Position numbers and translations under genes: made by a program. From positions 186,001-250,000 of the forward strand of contig WGLL01000006.1 of NCBI GenBank assembly GCA_016125585.1: a DNA stretch of 64,000 bases. Reading direction: 5' to 3'. This DNA is from Caulobacter sp. GTDB lineage: Bacteria > Pseudomonadota > Alphaproteobacteria > Caulobacterales > Caulobacteraceae. The notes under the pieces are model-generated. The model did not search any database, was not told the DNA's origin, and was given only the letters and a program-made list of their open reading frames with translations. Below, in pieces: positions 8,027 to 17,380 of this stretch (its first letter is position 1; each line of letters begins with the position of its first letter).

Positions 8027-8818
8027 GTGGCCGATCCGTTGCACCAGTTCAAGATCGAGAAGCTTGTCGAGCTTCCGGATGTCACCCTGCCGCTGATCGG
8101 CAAGGTCGACCTGGCGATCACCAATTCCCATCTGGCCATGACCGTCGCCTTCGCCGTGGTCGTCGGCTTCATGATGCTGGTCACCTCGCGGCCGCAGGTC
8201 GTTCCGGGCCGGCTGCAGCTGGTCGGCGAGCAGCTGTTCGGCATGATCGACAACCTCACCGACTCGATCATCGGCCATGAGGGCCGCACCTACTTCCCGT
8301 TCGTCTTCTCGGTCTTCACCTTCATCCTGGCGATGAACTTCCTGGGGCTGGTCAACATCCCGGGCGTGTTCGCCTTCTTCACCGCCACCTCGCAGATCGC
8401 CGTCACCGCCACCTTCGCGGCCCTGACCATCCTGCTGGTGCTGATCATCGGCTTCGCCAAGCACGGCCTCGGCTTCTTCAAGCTGTTCGTGCCGTCCGGC
8501 GTGCCGTGGGTGCTGCTGCCGGTGATCATCCTGATCGAGTTCGTCTCCTTCCTGCTGCGTCCCGTCACCCTGACCCTTCGTCTGTTCGGCAACATGATGG
8601 GCGGCCACGTCGCCCTGAAGGTGTTCGCCGGCTTCGTCGGCGTCGCGGCGCTGGGCGCGATCGGCTGGCTGGGCGTCATGGTCGCTCCGCTGTCCTTCGC
8701 GATGGTCACCGCCCTGACCGCCCTGGAGTTCCTCGTGGCCTTCCTTCAGGCCTTCGTCTTCGCCGTCCTGACCTGCATCTATCTGAATGATGTGGTCAAT
8801 CTCGGTCACGGCCACTAA
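8027..8818 (+). CDS. atpB: ATP synthase F0 subunit a
   Basis: 263 residues from a GTG with AAGGAG ten bases upstream. Multi-spanning membrane protein. The essential stator arginine is Arg185 in TLRLFGNMMGGH (Arg210 of Escherichia coli), which drives proton exchange with the c-ring glutamate. PSGVPWVLLPVIILIEF precedes it and the conserved TALEFLVAFLQAFVFAVL helix follows. It forms the two proton half-channels in the cytoplasmic membrane. Second gene of the F0 operon, 52 bases before atpE. Confidence 0.97.
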   Translation: MADPLHQFKIEKLVELPDVTLPLIGKVDLAITNSHLAMTVAFAVVVGFMMLVTSRPQVVPGRLQLVGEQLFGMIDNLTDSIIGHEGRTYFPFVFSVFTFILAMNFLGLVNIPGVFAFFTATSQIAVTATFAALTILLVLIIGFAKHGLGFFKLFVPSGVPWVLLPVIILIEFVSFLLRPVTLTLRLFGNMMGGHVALKVFAGFVGVAALGAIGWLGVMVAPLSFAMVTALTALEFLVAFLQAFVFAVLTCIYLNDVVNLGHGH

Positions 8819-8870
8819 AAGCGGCCCCAACCGACCTCCTTTCACCAAACCAGACTAGGACTAGACTCTC

Positions 8871-9095
8871 ATGGATCCTCAAGCCGCCAAGTACATCGGC
8901 GCGGGCCTCGCGACCCTCGGCATGATCGGCGCCGGCGTCGGCGTGGGCAACATTTTCGCCTCCTTCCTGTCGGGCGCCCTGCGCAACCCGTCGGCCGCCG
9001 CCAGCCAGATCGGCAACCTGTTCGTCGGCGCGGCCCTTGCCGAAGCCCTGGGCATCCTGGCCTTCGTGCTGGGCATCCTGATCTTCTCGGCCTAA
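8871..9095 (+). CDS. atpE: ATP synthase F0 subunit c
   Basis: 74 residues, two helices joined by the polar loop RNPSAA (38-43). The proton-carrying residue is Glu58 in [13 protein letters not shown], glutamate as usual for alphaproteobacteria. The first helix holds the glycine-rich GAGVGVGN packing motif; there is no sodium-binding signature. The subunit forms a ring of many copies and is therefore needed in excess; a strong hairpin lies just after the stop (9116-9143), which may protect this part of the message. Confidence 0.97.
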   Translation: MDPQAAKYIGAGLATLGMIGAGVGVGNIFASFLSGALRNPSAAASQIGNLFVGAALAEALGILAFVLGILIFSA

Positions 9096-9115
9096 GCGAC
9101 TTCAAGGAAGCCTGA

Positions 9116-9143
9116 GGACGGCGCGGCGCAGGCCGCACCGTCC
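9116..9143 (+). promoter_or_regulatory. Intercistronic stem-loop between atpE and atpG
   Basis: GGACGG, one base, GCGGC, loop GCAG, GCCGC, one base, CCGTCC: 11 base pairs with a single C-A mismatch and a four-base loop. No U-run follows, so it is more likely an mRNA-stability or processing element than a terminator, with atpE upstream of it. Confidence 0.6.
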
Positions 9144-9165
9144 CTCCGGCTCGGGATGACTGGTG

Positions 9166-9735
9166 ATGGCCAACCCTGATCTGCACGCCCCCGTGGCGGG
9201 CGAAACCCACGCGACGACGGAAGCCGAACACGGCTCCGGCGGTCTGCCTCAGTTCGAGTTCCAGCACTGGGCCGGACAGATGGCCTGGCTCGTCGTGCTG
9301 TTCGCCGTCCTCTATGTGCTGATGTCGCGTGTCTTCACGCCGCGCATCCGCGGCGTGCTGGACCAGCGCGCGACCACCATCTCCGACGCCCTCGAGCAGG
9401 CCCGCCTGGTCCAGGAAGAAGCCAGCAGCCAGGCCGCCGCGGCTCAGGCCGAGCTGAGCGAGGCTCGCGCCCGTTCGCAACGCCTGGCCTCGGAAGCCCG
9501 CGCCAAGGCCGCCGCCGAGGCCCAGGTCCGGCAGGCCGCCGAGGACGAGAAGCTGGCCGGCCGCATGGCCGAAGCCGAGACGCGTATCCGCGCCTCGCGT
9601 GACGCCGCCATGAGCCACGTCGCCGCGATCGCATCCGACACCGCCTCGGCGATTGTCGAAAAGCTGACCGGCGCCGCGCCCAAGGGTTCGGACCTCACCG
9701 CGGCCCTCGACGCCGCCAAGCAAGGGGCCCGCTGA
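9166..9735 (+). CDS. atpG: ATP synthase F0 subunit b' (second b subunit)
   Basis: 189 residues from the ATG at 9166 (a GTG directly before it would add one residue). A polar, Thr/Glu-rich N-terminus is followed by one membrane helix (about 35-55, [15 protein letters not shown]) and then a long Ala/Glu/Arg-rich coiled coil. The longer N-terminus and position directly after atpE mark it as b' of the b/b' heterodimer found in alphaproteobacteria and phototrophs. The stalk ties F1 to subunit a. Its TGA overlaps the atpF ATG. Some annotations call this gene atpF2 or atpX. Confidence 0.9.
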   Translation: MANPDLHAPVAGETHATTEAEHGSGGLPQFEFQHWAGQMAWLVVLFAVLYVLMSRVFTPRIRGVLDQRATTISDALEQARLVQEEASSQAAAAQAELSEARARSQRLASEARAKAAAEAQVRQAAEDEKLAGRMAEAETRIRASRDAAMSHVAAIASDTASAIVEKLTGAAPKGSDLTAALDAAKQGAR

Positions 9736-10229
9736 TGCCCGAGATCCTGGGTGAAGCCGAATTCTGGGTCGGCGTGGGACTGTTCATCTTCCTTGGCGTC
9801 GTCGCCTATGTCGGCGGCTTCAAGAAGATCGCCGCGGCGCTGGACGAAAAGTCGGCCAAGATCCAGGGCGACCTGGACGAGGCCGCCCGCCTGCGCGCCG
9901 AGGCCGAGGCCCTGCTGGCCGACATCCGCTCCCAGCGGGAAGACGCCGAGAAGCAGGCCGCCGAGATGCTCGCCGCCGCCGAGGCCGACGCGGCCCAGAT
10001 GGCCCTGGACGCCGCCGCCAAGCTGGAAGAACAGATCGCCCGTCGCGCCGCCCTGGCCGAACGGAAGATCGCCTCCGCCGAAGCTCAGGCCGAGGCCGAG
10101 GTGAAGGCCGCCGCCGCCGAACTGGCCGCCCAGACGGCTGAAAATCTCCTGACCGCCCGCATCGCGGCGGCCAAGGCCGATCCGGCTGTCGACGTCGCCA
10201 TCGCCCAGCTGGCGGGTCGCCTGCAGTAG
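9735..10229 (+). CDS. atpF: ATP synthase F0 subunit b
   Basis: 164 residues. A short N-terminus leads to one membrane helix (about 8-26, [19 protein letters not shown]), then an Ala-rich amphipathic coiled coil with heptad-like Glu/Lys/Arg spacing ([20 protein letters not shown] region), the peripheral stalk. It starts inside the atpG stop (TGATG), so the two b-type subunits are translationally coupled, which fits a 1:1 heterodimer. A clear terminator follows, so the F1 genes are transcribed elsewhere. Confidence 0.95.
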   Translation: MPEILGEAEFWVGVGLFIFLGVVAYVGGFKKIAAALDEKSAKIQGDLDEAARLRAEAEALLADIRSQREDAEKQAAEMLAAAEADAAQMALDAAAKLEEQIARRAALAERKIASAEAQAEAEVKAAAAELAAQTAENLLTARIAAAKADPAVDVAIAQLAGRLQ

Positions 10230-10256
10230 CAGCAGCCTCTCTCCACCAACGATCAG

Positions 10257-10286
10257 AACGCCCTTCGATCCGTCGGAGGGCGTTTT
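10257..10286 (+). terminator. Rho-independent terminator of the F0 atp operon
   Basis: AACGCCCT and AGGGCGTT form a perfect 8-bp stem with a 12-base loop, followed by TTTT. It lies 28 bases after the atpF stop. Confidence 0.85.
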
Positions 10287-10403
10287 GCTTTGGGGACGCC
10301 GCCTGCTCGCCCCCCAAAGCAGGGTCGCGGCCGTCGCGGTGAGACGCCAGACTGCCGGTCCAGGCTGGCGGCTGCGTCACGCCGAGCTGTTCAGGAGTGT
10401 CCG

Positions 10404-10959
10404 ATGGTCCGTTTGCCTGGCCTTGCCGCCGTCGTCGCCGCCATGTCCGCCCTGACCGTCGCGGGCATGGCCGCCCCGGCCGCCGCCGCGGTCGATGCCG
10501 ACTGTCTGTGGTCGGTCGTGCCGGACAAGGCTCGCGCCGGGATGATCGACGGCTACCGCGCCAAGGGTCTCGCCGTGCTGGGATCGGTCAATATCGATGA
10601 GGAGATCGCCCTGGCCTTCAGCACCCGGTGCGGCGTCACCATGACCGAGGGCGGCCTGGCCGGCGAACAGCTGGGCACGATGATCCTGACCAATGGCGCC
10701 GATCAGGTGCTGTTCGAGCGAAACGGCCTGAAGAAGGGCTCCCTCGACAAGGCCTGGCGCGCCCTGTCCGCCGCCGATCGCCAGACCCTCGGTGGCGATC
10801 GGCATGACCCGGGGGGACAATTCAGGCCTGCAGGACGCCGCCCGGATCACCGTCGACGTTGTCGACCAGCTTGGCCTCCCCCCTGACGATTCGCGGCGGG
10901 ACGTCTTTGGCTATCTTCTGGGTCGCGGTCTGCGGGAGGCCCGGCGGGAAGGGCTTTAG
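10404..10959 (+). pseudogene. Exported protein of unknown function, broken by a +1 frameshift (paralogue of the next gene)
   Basis: An ATG with AGGAG upstream opens a 129-codon frame with a signal peptide (Ala-rich, cleaved near AAAAVDADCLW). Up to ALSAADRQTL it matches the neighbour at 11110 closely (DCLW, GYRAKG, GADQVLFERN, KGSLDKAWR). At 10791 one extra G shifts the frame; reading on from 10792 restores VAIGMTRGDN and a C-terminus VFGYLLGRGLREARREG that matches the paralogue VFAYLLGRAIREAREAG. Restored length is 184 residues, exactly that of the intact copy. Without the repair the protein ends in unrelated Arg/Pro-rich sequence. It is either a decaying duplicate or a sequencing error in a GG run. 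Confidence 0.8.
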
Positions 10960-11109
10960 GACCGGTTTCGACAGGCCGGATCCGGAGGCCGGCCCAAACC
11001 CGCCCCGCGCGGCTTGCGCGCCCCCCAAACTTGGGTAGCGTCTGGCTGCGCCGCGCCCGAGGATGCGGCTGTCCTCGAGCGACGACCCGCTCTGGCAAAG
11101 GAGTTCGAC

Positions 11110-11664
11110 ATGACCCGCCTTCATCGCATCGTTCCGGCTATCTTCGCCCTCGCCCTGGCCGCCTCCGCCGCGCCGGCCTTCGCCGCCGTCAAGGGCGACT
11201 GCCTGTGGAACGCCATGCCGGCCCAGGCCCGGACGGACATGCTCAACGGCTACCGGGCCAAGGGCATCGGCGCCCTGGGCGAGGTCCACATCGACGACGC
11301 CTCGGTCCTGGGTCTGCGCAAGGCCTGTGGGCTCAAGGAAGAAGAGGACTACACCGCCGGCGAGGTGCTCGGGGCGATGATCCTCGAGAAGGGCGCCGAT
11401 CTGGTGCTGTTCGAGCGCAACAAGGTGCCGCGCGGCTCGCTCGACAAGGCCTGGCGCGGCCTCTCGGCCGCCGATCGCGAGGCGCTGACGACCTTTGGCC
11501 TCAACATCATGAAGGACAACAACGAAGGTGCGGCGGAGGCCGGGATCATCGTCTTCGCCGTGGCCGGCAAGCTGGGCCTGCCCACCGATCAGCTCAATAC
11601 CGACGTCTTCGCCTATCTGTTGGGCCGGGCCATCCGCGAGGCGCGCGAGGCCGGCCGCACCTGA
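11110..11664 (+). CDS. Exported protein of unknown function (intact paralogue)
   Basis: 184 residues with a typical Sec signal peptide (MTRLHR, hydrophobic core, cleavage after about residue 26 at AFAAVKGD). The mature part has DCLWNAMP, GYRAKGIGALGEVHIDD, a Cys pair (Cys32 and a later AC-G) that could form a disulphide, GADLVLFERN and a helical C-terminus. No family was recognised. AAAGGAG precedes the ATG. The gene duplicates the broken copy upstream, and the shared CGCCCCCCAAA element about 80-85 bases before each start shows that the promoter region was copied too. Confidence 0.7.
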   Translation: MTRLHRIVPAIFALALAASAAPAFAAVKGDCLWNAMPAQARTDMLNGYRAKGIGALGEVHIDDASVLGLRKACGLKEEEDYTAGEVLGAMILEKGADLVLFERNKVPRGSLDKAWRGLSAADREALTTFGLNIMKDNNEGAAEAGIIVFAVAGKLGLPTDQLNTDVFAYLLGRAIREAREAGRT

Positions 11665-11668
11665 TCGA

Positions 11669-12091
11669 TCAGGCGGCCTGCCAGGCCGGCCGGCCCCGGA
11701 AGGCGCTCTTGATCCGCTTGCGCAGGCGCGCCACGCCGCGATGGCCCTTGGCGGTGACCAGGCGCTCGACGCGCAGCAGCTGCTGCCAGAACACCTGGGC
11801 GAAGGGCGGATTGCGCCGCAGCAGCCGGCGGATCGGGTTCAGCGCCCGGGGATAGCGCTTCACGGCCCGCAGGAACCAGCGCTTGGCGGCGAAGCTGGTC
11901 CGCAGGATCAGGATCAGCCCGACCACCATGATCGGCACGCCCATCGGACCCGGCAGCGGGGCGATGACGATGCCGAGCAGAATGACGAGCACGCCAAGGG
12001 CGATGCTGGCGGCGCGCATCAGCCGGCCGGCGAGACCGGGGGCGGGACCGCGGCGGCGGGTCCGGGGACGGGGAAGAGCAACTGCGGTCAT
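11669..12091 (-). CDS. Small inner-membrane protein (PGPGW-like)
   Basis: 140 residues. A basic, proline-rich N-terminus is followed by two close hydrophobic helices (about 26-45 and 50-64) separated by PLPGPMGVPIM, resembling the PGPGW transmembrane family. A long basic tail, RRNPPFAQVFWQQLLR and ending in RKRIKSAF, would be cytoplasmic. Its stop lies only 4 bases from the end of the convergent exported-protein gene, so the two genes almost touch. Function unknown. Confidence 0.65.
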   Translation of the reverse strand: MTAVALPRPRTRRRGPAPGLAGRLMRAASIALGVLVILLGIVIAPLPGPMGVPIMVVGLILILRTSFAAKRWFLRAVKRYPRALNPIRRLLRRNPPFAQVFWQQLLRVERLVTAKGHRGVARLRKRIKSAFRGRPAWQAA

Positions 12092-12357
12092 GTCGGCCTG
12101 GCCTGACGGTTCCCGGCTTGTCCGGGTCCCGACTGGACCGGATGTGGGGCGTCAGCTCATGACTTTGAAGATGCGCCCGGCACTCATGACGAAGGTTTAA
12201 CTGACAGGGTTAGCAGAGAATTTGCGAAGCCCGTGCAGATGCCGCCCACCAGGACCAGTTAGGCCGCGGGCGCGGATATCATTTGAACCTCTTCTACTGG
12301 CCTGTTTGAATTTCTCCACCCCTCGTCGAGGTGCGCCGCCTTTCAAGGAGACTGGAA
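12092..12357. other. Intergenic region without a recognisable gene
   Basis: 266 bases between two diverging genes. Base composition falls from the usual high GC towards the lower GC of the following lipoprotein gene. No tRNA, hairpin or repeat of the families seen elsewhere was found; it presumably holds both promoters. Confidence 0.5.
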
Positions 12358-12780
12358 ATGAGGAGTGTCTTCCTGCTTGCAATGGTGTTGACGGGCTGCG
12401 CGACAGTCGGCCAATCGTCAATGATCCCGATCAGCTACGTCTCAGAAGATCGCCCGAGCGAAGGAAGGATGTACGTCCGCTTCACGAATGGAACGGGAAA
12501 ATCGCTGTGTCTCTATCCCACTAACTGGCCCGGAGCAGATGGCCGAATTGATACGGCGAGCGATCGCGTATCAATAACGATTGGAGGCGCTTCCTTTTCA
12601 ACGGCTGACTTTGATAGTGGATACTGCCCGGGATGTCAGACTAAAGTTGCTCCCGGAGAAGGTATTGTAGCATTTTTTAATTACAAGGACTTCAATATTC
12701 CTGAGTATCAGTATGGTTCTGAAAAGACGCTGGTATTCAGGCCGATAGCGTCAATCTGCTCCAAAGCGACGCTCAACTGA
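12358..12780 (+). CDS. Small lipoprotein of unknown function, low GC
   Basis: 140 residues from an ATG with AAGGAG seven bases upstream. The N-terminus MRSVFLLAMVLTGCA is a lipoprotein signal with lipobox LTGC (Cys14), so the protein is probably anchored in the outer membrane. The mature part is short and beta-rich, with CLYPTNWPG and a CPGC motif (possible disulphide or metal site). Codon use is visibly AT-richer than in neighbours (codons such as ATA, TTT, AAT, GTA), which suggests recent transfer. A weak hairpin (GAGTC/GACTC, 12784-12799) follows the stop. No family recognised. Confidence 0.65.
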   Translation: MRSVFLLAMVLTGCATVGQSSMIPISYVSEDRPSEGRMYVRFTNGTGKSLCLYPTNWPGADGRIDTASDRVSITIGGASFSTADFDSGYCPGCQTKVAPGEGIVAFFNYKDFNIPEYQYGSEKTLVFRPIASICSKATLN

Positions 12781-12901
12781 AAGAGTCGATTTTGACTCGT
12801 GGCCGGTCCAGTTGGGTCTGTCAGCCTGCCAACTACAGCACCAAGCCCCTGAACTGACCACCAGAGAGGCAACGATCTGTGCTCTCCAGCTAGTCCGAAT
12901 T

Positions 12902-13480
12902 CTAACGCGCGGGCCGGATCATCGGCACGATCGGCGGCACGTCCCGAACCTCGATCACCCCAATGGCCTCGAAGCCGAAGCGCTCATAGAGCGGCACATT
13001 ACGGGTCGAGGAGCTTTCCAGATAGGCCGTCTCGCCCCGCGCGTCGCACAGCGCCAGGGTATGGGCCAACAGGGCCGAGCCGTGGCCGCGTCCCTGCACG
13101 CCCGGATCGACACCGATCATCCACAGATACCAGTGCGGAGCCCTGGGATGAAAACGGTCCATCTCCGCCCGTAGTTCGGTGGCGATGGCGTCCTGTTCCT
13201 CGGTTCCCGGCATCTCCAGCGCCTGCAACCGCGCCGGATCAGGCTCCACGCCCGGCGGCAGCCACAGGGCCGCTGCGGATCCCTCAAGGGTCATGGTCGC
13301 CGCACCGGAGTCGAAGGCCCGCTCGCCCATGGCCAGGGCGAAGCGCGGCCCCCACTGCATGTAGTCGCTGGCCGCCGGCCACCAGTAGCGAAACACCGGG
13401 TCGGCGGCGAAGGCCAGGGTCAGGGCGTCCATCACCGCCTGCTGGTCGGCCGCCGTGGCGGTGCGCACCTGTTGGGTCAT
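12902..13480 (-). CDS. GNAT family N-acetyltransferase
   Basis: 192 residues. The acetyl-CoA binding segment is WMIGVDPGVQGRGHGSALL (about residues 120-138), containing the Q-x-x-G-x-G/H loop of motif A, followed by the YLESSSTRNVPLYERFGF motif B with the usual Tyr near the thioester. It transfers an acetyl group to an unknown amine. It begins 23 bases after the end of gcvPB on the same strand and may be read through from the gcv operon, although nothing connects it functionally. Confidence 0.88.
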   Translation of the reverse strand: MTQQVRTATAADQQAVMDALTLAFAADPVFRYWWPAASDYMQWGPRFALAMGERAFDSGAATMTLEGSAAALWLPPGVEPDPARLQALEMPGTEEQDAIATELRAEMDRFHPRAPHWYLWMIGVDPGVQGRGHGSALLAHTLALCDARGETAYLESSSTRNVPLYERFGFEAIGVIEVRDVPPIVPMIRPAR

Positions 13481-13503
13481 GACCGGTCCCCGGCTGTCGG
13501 CTG

Positions 13504-15075
13504 CTATTGGGCCGCCAGTGAGGCCGGAGCCTCCGGACGCCAGCGCAGGCGCGGCTTGCGGGCGGCCAGGGTCTCATCCAGCCGGCGCATCGGGGCCAGG
13601 TGCGGCGCGCCCTTGAAGCGGTCGGCGTCGCCGGCCTTCGCCGCCTCGGCCAGGGCCCGCAGGGCGGTGATGAAGCGGTCCAGTTCGTGCTTCGACTCGG
13701 TCTCGGTCGGCTCGATCAGCATCGCCCCGTGGACGACCAGGGGGAAATACATGGTCATCGGGTGGAAGCCCTCGTCGATCATCGCCTTGGCGAAGTCGAG
13801 GGTGGTGACGCCCGTGCCTTCGAGCCATTCGTCGTCGAACAGGGCCTCATGCATGCAGGGACCGTCGGGGAAGGCCGGGCTCATTACGTCGCTGAGCCGG
13901 GCCTTGATGTAGTTGGCGTTGAGCACAGCGTCCTCGGCCACCTGTTTCAGGCCATCGGCGCCGTGGCTGCGCATATAGGCGTAGGCGCGGACGTACATGC
14001 CCATCTGGCCATGGAAGGCGCTCATGCGGCCAAAGGCCTGCGCCGCCTCGCCGACGGCCTCTTCCTCAAGACGCAGGCCATCCGGGCCGTGAACGAGCCA
14101 GGGCGTGGGCGCAAAGGGCGCCAGGGCCTCGCTGAGCACCACGGGACCCGCGCCCGGCCCGCCGCCGCCGTGGGGCGTCGAGAAGGTCTTGTGCAGGTTG
14201 ATGTGCATGGCGTCGACGCCCAGGTCGCCCGGGCGCACCCGGCCGACGATGGCGTTGAAGTTGGCCCCGTCGCAGTAGAAGTAGGCGCCGGCTGCATGGG
14301 TCAGCCGGGCGATCTCGACGATGTCGCGCTCGAACAGGCCGCAGGTGTTGGGGTTGGTGACCATGATGGCCGCCACGTCCGGTCCCAGCTTGGCCTCGAG
14401 GTCGGCGAGGTCGACCCGGCCATCGTCGGTCTGGGCGATCTCGCGGACGCTGTAGCCGACGAAGGCGGCGGTGGCGGGGTTGGTGCCGTGGGCGCTGGTC
14501 GGGACCAGCACCACCTTGCGGGCGTCGTCGCCCCGCGCCTCATGCGCCGCCCGGATGGCCAGGATGCCGCACAGCTCGCCATGCGCGCCGGCCTTGGGGG
14601 TCAGGGCGACCGCAGGCATGCCGGTCAGGGTCTTCAGCCAGTGGGCCAGCCGGTCCATCAGCTCCAGAGCGCCGGGCACCGTCGACTGCGGCTGCAGCGG
14701 ATGGATGTCGGCGAAGCCGGAGAGTCGAGCAAGTTTCTCGTTGAGGCGCGGGTTGTGCTTCATCGTGCAGCTGCCCAGCGGATAGAGGGCCAGATCGATG
14801 GCGTGGTTCTTCTGGCTGAGGCGAACGTAGTGGCGCATCGTCTCCGGCTCCGACAGGCCGGGCAGGCCGATCGGCGCGGTGCGGATCAGATCGCCCAGGT
14901 CATCGGCCTGGATCGTCGCCTCGGGCAGGTCGACGCCGGTCTTGTTCCAGCCGCCGCGCTCGAAGATCAGCACCTCGTCCTGCAGCAGACCGCGGCCGCC
15001 GGTCAGGGAGGAGAAGCCGCCGCTGGCGGTCGTGCTCTGGGGGGCGGTGGGCCGGCCCACGTTGTTCATGCTCAT
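13504..15075 (-). CDS. gcvPB: Glycine dehydrogenase (decarboxylating) subunit 2
   Basis: 523 residues from the ATG at 15075. PLP enzyme half of the P-protein: [15 protein letters not shown] near 99-113, SAHGTNPA, and the PLP lysine Lys296 in [14 protein letters not shown]. With GcvPA it decarboxylates glycine and loads the aminomethyl group onto the lipoyl arm of GcvH. The start overlaps the gcvPA stop (ATGA), so the subunits are coupled. About 35 residues of low-complexity N-terminus ([15 protein letters not shown]) precede the fold. Confidence 0.97.
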   Translation of the reverse strand: MSMNNVGRPTAPQSTTASGGFSSLTGGRGLLQDEVLIFERGGWNKTGVDLPEATIQADDLGDLIRTAPIGLPGLSEPETMRHYVRLSQKNHAIDLALYPLGSCTMKHNPRLNEKLARLSGFADIHPLQPQSTVPGALELMDRLAHWLKTLTGMPAVALTPKAGAHGELCGILAIRAAHEARGDDARKVVLVPTSAHGTNPATAAFVGYSVREIAQTDDGRVDLADLEAKLGPDVAAIMVTNPNTCGLFERDIVEIARLTHAAGAYFYCDGANFNAIVGRVRPGDLGVDAMHINLHKTFSTPHGGGGPGAGPVVLSEALAPFAPTPWLVHGPDGLRLEEEAVGEAAQAFGRMSAFHGQMGMYVRAYAYMRSHGADGLKQVAEDAVLNANYIKARLSDVMSPAFPDGPCMHEALFDDEWLEGTGVTTLDFAKAMIDEGFHPMTMYFPLVVHGAMLIEPTETESKHELDRFITALRALAEAAKAGDADRFKGAPHLAPMRRLDETLAARKPRLRWRPEAPASLAAQ

Positions 15076-16415
15076 GCCAGCACCTCGGCAAGCTCGGTCT
15101 TGAAGGTTTCGATGTCGCCATCGGTGACGGTTTCGGTGGCGCAGACCAGCAGGACATCCTCCAGGCCGGCGCCGGGATTGAGCCGGCTGTAGGGCACGCC
15201 GGCGATCACCCCCCGCGCCGCCAGCGCCTCGACCACCTCGGCGGCGGGCCGCGGCAGGCGCACCGCGAATTCGTTGAAGAAGCGCGGGGTCAGCACCTCG
15301 ACCCCCGCGACGCTGGCCAGGGCGATCTTGGTCTTCATCGCCTGCTGGTGGTTCAGCGCCGCCAGACGGCGCAGCCCGACCTCGCCCAGCAGCGACATAT
15401 GGATGCTGAAGGCCAGGGCGCAGAGGCCGCTGTTGGTGCAGATGTTGCTGGTCGCCTTGTCGCGGCGGATATGCTGCTCGCGGGTCGACAGGGTCAGGAC
15501 GAAACCGCGCTGGCCGTCGGCGTCGACGGTCTCGCCGCACAGCCGCCCGGGCGCCTGGCGGACCAGCTTTTCGCGGCAGGCGAACAGCCCGACATAGGGC
15601 CCGCCGAAGTTCAGCGCATTGCCGATCGACTGGCCCTCGGCGACGGCGATGTCGGCCCCCATCTCGCCGGGGGATTTCAGCATGCCGAACGACACCGCCT
15701 CGGTGGTGACCACGATCATCAGCGCCCCAGCCGCCTGGGCGGCGGCGGCGATCTTCGAGACGTCCGTCGCCGTGCCGAACACATTGGGGGTCTGGACCAC
15801 GACACAGGCGGTGTCGCCGTCGATGGCGGCGATCACCGCGTCCTCGGCGTCGATCGCCGGGTCCAGCCGCACCGTCGCCACGCCCGAAGCATGCGCCAGA
15901 TTCTCCACGCTCTGGACGTAGTGCGGATGCAGCCCGCCGGACATCACCGCCTTGCCGCGCCGGGTCACCCGGCTGGCCATCATCACCGCCTCGGCGGCGG
16001 CGGTGGAGCCGTCATAGAGACTGGCGTTGGCCACCTCCATGCCGGTCAGGGCCGCCACCTGGGTCTGGAACTCGAACAGCACCTGCAGCGTGCCTTGCGC
16101 GATTTCCGGCTGATAGGGGGTGTAGCTGGTCAGGAACTCCGACCGCTGGATGATGTGGTCCACGCTCGCCGGCACATGGTGGCGATAGGCCCCCGCGCCG
16201 CAGAAGAAGGGCACGCTGCCCGCCGCGACGTTGCGTCCCGCCAGGGCGCCGAGCTCCCGCTCGACCTCCAGCTCGCCGGCGAACCCGGGCAGGTCCACCG
16301 GCCCGTCCAGCACGGCCGAGCGCGGCACGTCGACAAACAGGGCGTCGATGTCGTCCACGCCGATGGCGCCGAGCATCTCGCGCCGGTCTTCAGGGGTGAG
16401 GGGGAGGTAGCGCAT
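15072..16415 (-). CDS. gcvPA: Glycine dehydrogenase (decarboxylating) subunit 1
   Basis: 447 residues. It starts [15 protein letters not shown], the typical GcvPA opening, with [18 protein letters not shown], the substrate-channel segment [14 protein letters not shown], and [14 protein letters not shown]. It is the non-PLP half of the split P-protein that completes the active site of GcvPB. Split gcvPA/gcvPB genes are an alternative to a single long gcvP. It sits 5 bases after a small unknown gene (16421-16987) that separates it from gcvH. Confidence 0.97.
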   Translation of the reverse strand: MRYLPLTPEDRREMLGAIGVDDIDALFVDVPRSAVLDGPVDLPGFAGELEVERELGALAGRNVAAGSVPFFCGAGAYRHHVPASVDHIIQRSEFLTSYTPYQPEIAQGTLQVLFEFQTQVAALTGMEVANASLYDGSTAAAEAVMMASRVTRRGKAVMSGGLHPHYVQSVENLAHASGVATVRLDPAIDAEDAVIAAIDGDTACVVVQTPNVFGTATDVSKIAAAAQAAGALMIVVTTEAVSFGMLKSPGEMGADIAVAEGQSIGNALNFGGPYVGLFACREKLVRQAPGRLCGETVDADGQRGFVLTLSTREQHIRRDKATSNICTNSGLCALAFSIHMSLLGEVGLRRLAALNHQQAMKTKIALASVAGVEVLTPRFFNEFAVRLPRPAAEVVEALAARGVIAGVPYSRLNPGAGLEDVLLVCATETVTDGDIETFKTELAEVLA

Positions 16416-16420
16416 GGAGT

Positions 16421-16987
16421 CTAGAGGGCCTTGCCGAACAGGGCGTCGCTGAGACGCCGCAGGATTGAGGACGGAGGTTTGATGACCAGGTCGGGCATCG
16501 GTTTGCGAGCCTGCCGCGCGACCGTGCGGCGCTGGTTGACGGCCTTGGCCACCGCCTCCTTGCGCAACACCTCGACAGCTTCGGCGGCCCGCCAGTCTTC
16601 GAAGGCGCCGCCCAGCAGGCCCTCGAGCCGCCGGGGGTCGTCGATCATCATGGCGCCGGGAAATCCCGTGGCCGGCTTGGCCGGAACCGCGGCCGCGCCG
16701 GGAACCGCGTAGAAGTTGCGCCCGATCTTGACCATCGAACGGGTCTCGACGGCCATGCGCCACAGGGCGGCGGCGACGGCCGGGGTCATCTCCCGGGTGG
16801 TGACCCTGGCGATGTCGTCATCGCCGTTCAGGAAGACATGGATCTGGCTGCGGTCGCTGAGGCGCACGGTCTCGGCCGCGGCCGAGTGCTGGGCCCCGAC
16901 GGCGGTCAGGGCCCGGGAGACGCCCGCGTTGAAAGCCTTCGGTCCTCCGGTCGCCGCGGTCGGGTGCAGGAAGAGCTCGAAGGCCAT
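16421..16987 (-). CDS. Unknown protein encoded inside the gcv operon
   Basis: 188 residues from the ATG at 16987. It lies 3 bases after the gcvH stop and 5 bases before gcvPA, so it is translated within the glycine cleavage operon. No signal peptide or membrane helix. The first half looks globular ([50 protein letters not shown]); the second half is basic and helical, ending [18 protein letters not shown]. No known family recognised. Its tight packing between gcvH and gcvPA suggests a role with the glycine decarboxylase, but that is inference from position only. Confidence 0.75.
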   Translation of the reverse strand: MAFELFLHPTAATGGPKAFNAGVSRALTAVGAQHSAAAETVRLSDRSQIHVFLNGDDDIARVTTREMTPAVAAALWRMAVETRSMVKIGRNFYAVPGAAAVPAKPATGFPGAMMIDDPRRLEGLLGGAFEDWRAAEAVEVLRKEAVAKAVNQRRTVARQARKPMPDLVIKPPSSILRRLSDALFGKAL

Positions 16988-16990
16988 GAT

Positions 16991-17356
16991 CTAGAGGGTC
17001 CCCAGGTATTCTTCGTAGGCGTGGCGATCCATCAGGGCCTCGACCTCGGCCGGGTCCGACAACTTGACCCGGGCGAACCAGCCGGCGTGTTCCGGCGCGG
17101 CGTTGACCGTCTCCGGCGCATCGCCCAGCTGGGTGTTGGCCGCGACCACCTCGCCGGAGACCGGGGCGTAGACGTCCGAGGCCGCCTTGACGCTCTCGAC
17201 CACCGCGAAGCTGTCGCCCTGCTTGACGCTCTTGCCGACGTCGGGGGTCTCCACGAACACCACGTCGCCCAGCTGCTCGGCGGCGTAGGCGGTGATGCCG
17301 ACCGTGGCGACGCCGTCCTCGACGACGACCCATTCATGTTCCTTGGTGAAACGCAT
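16991..17356 (-). CDS. gcvH: Glycine cleavage system H protein
   Basis: 121 residues, standard size. [10 protein letters not shown] opens the protein and [18 protein letters not shown] follows. The lipoylated lysine is Lys57 in [12 protein letters not shown]. GcvH carries the aminomethyl group on its lipoyl arm between P, T and L proteins. It begins 24 bases after the gcvT stop and is followed directly by the unknown gene at 16421. Confidence 0.97.
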   Translation of the reverse strand: MRFTKEHEWVVVEDGVATVGITAYAAEQLGDVVFVETPDVGKSVKQGDSFAVVESVKAASDVYAPVSGEVVAANTQLGDAPETVNAAPEHAGWFARVKLSDPAEVEALMDRHAYEEYLGTL

Positions 17357-17380
17357 CGGGCTCTCCTGGCCTTGGTCTTT

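Noticed and set aside
10791..10795. Programmed ribosomal frameshift in the exported paralogue
   Set aside because: No slippery heptamer, downstream hairpin or internal Shine-Dalgarno was seen at the site; a simple one-base insertion explains it better, so it is listed as a pseudogene or sequence error.
11031..11855. A 274-codon frame overlapping the intact exported paralogue
   Set aside because: It is the +2 shadow of the 11110-11664 gene; its product is Arg/Gly-rich and runs over the convergent membrane gene.
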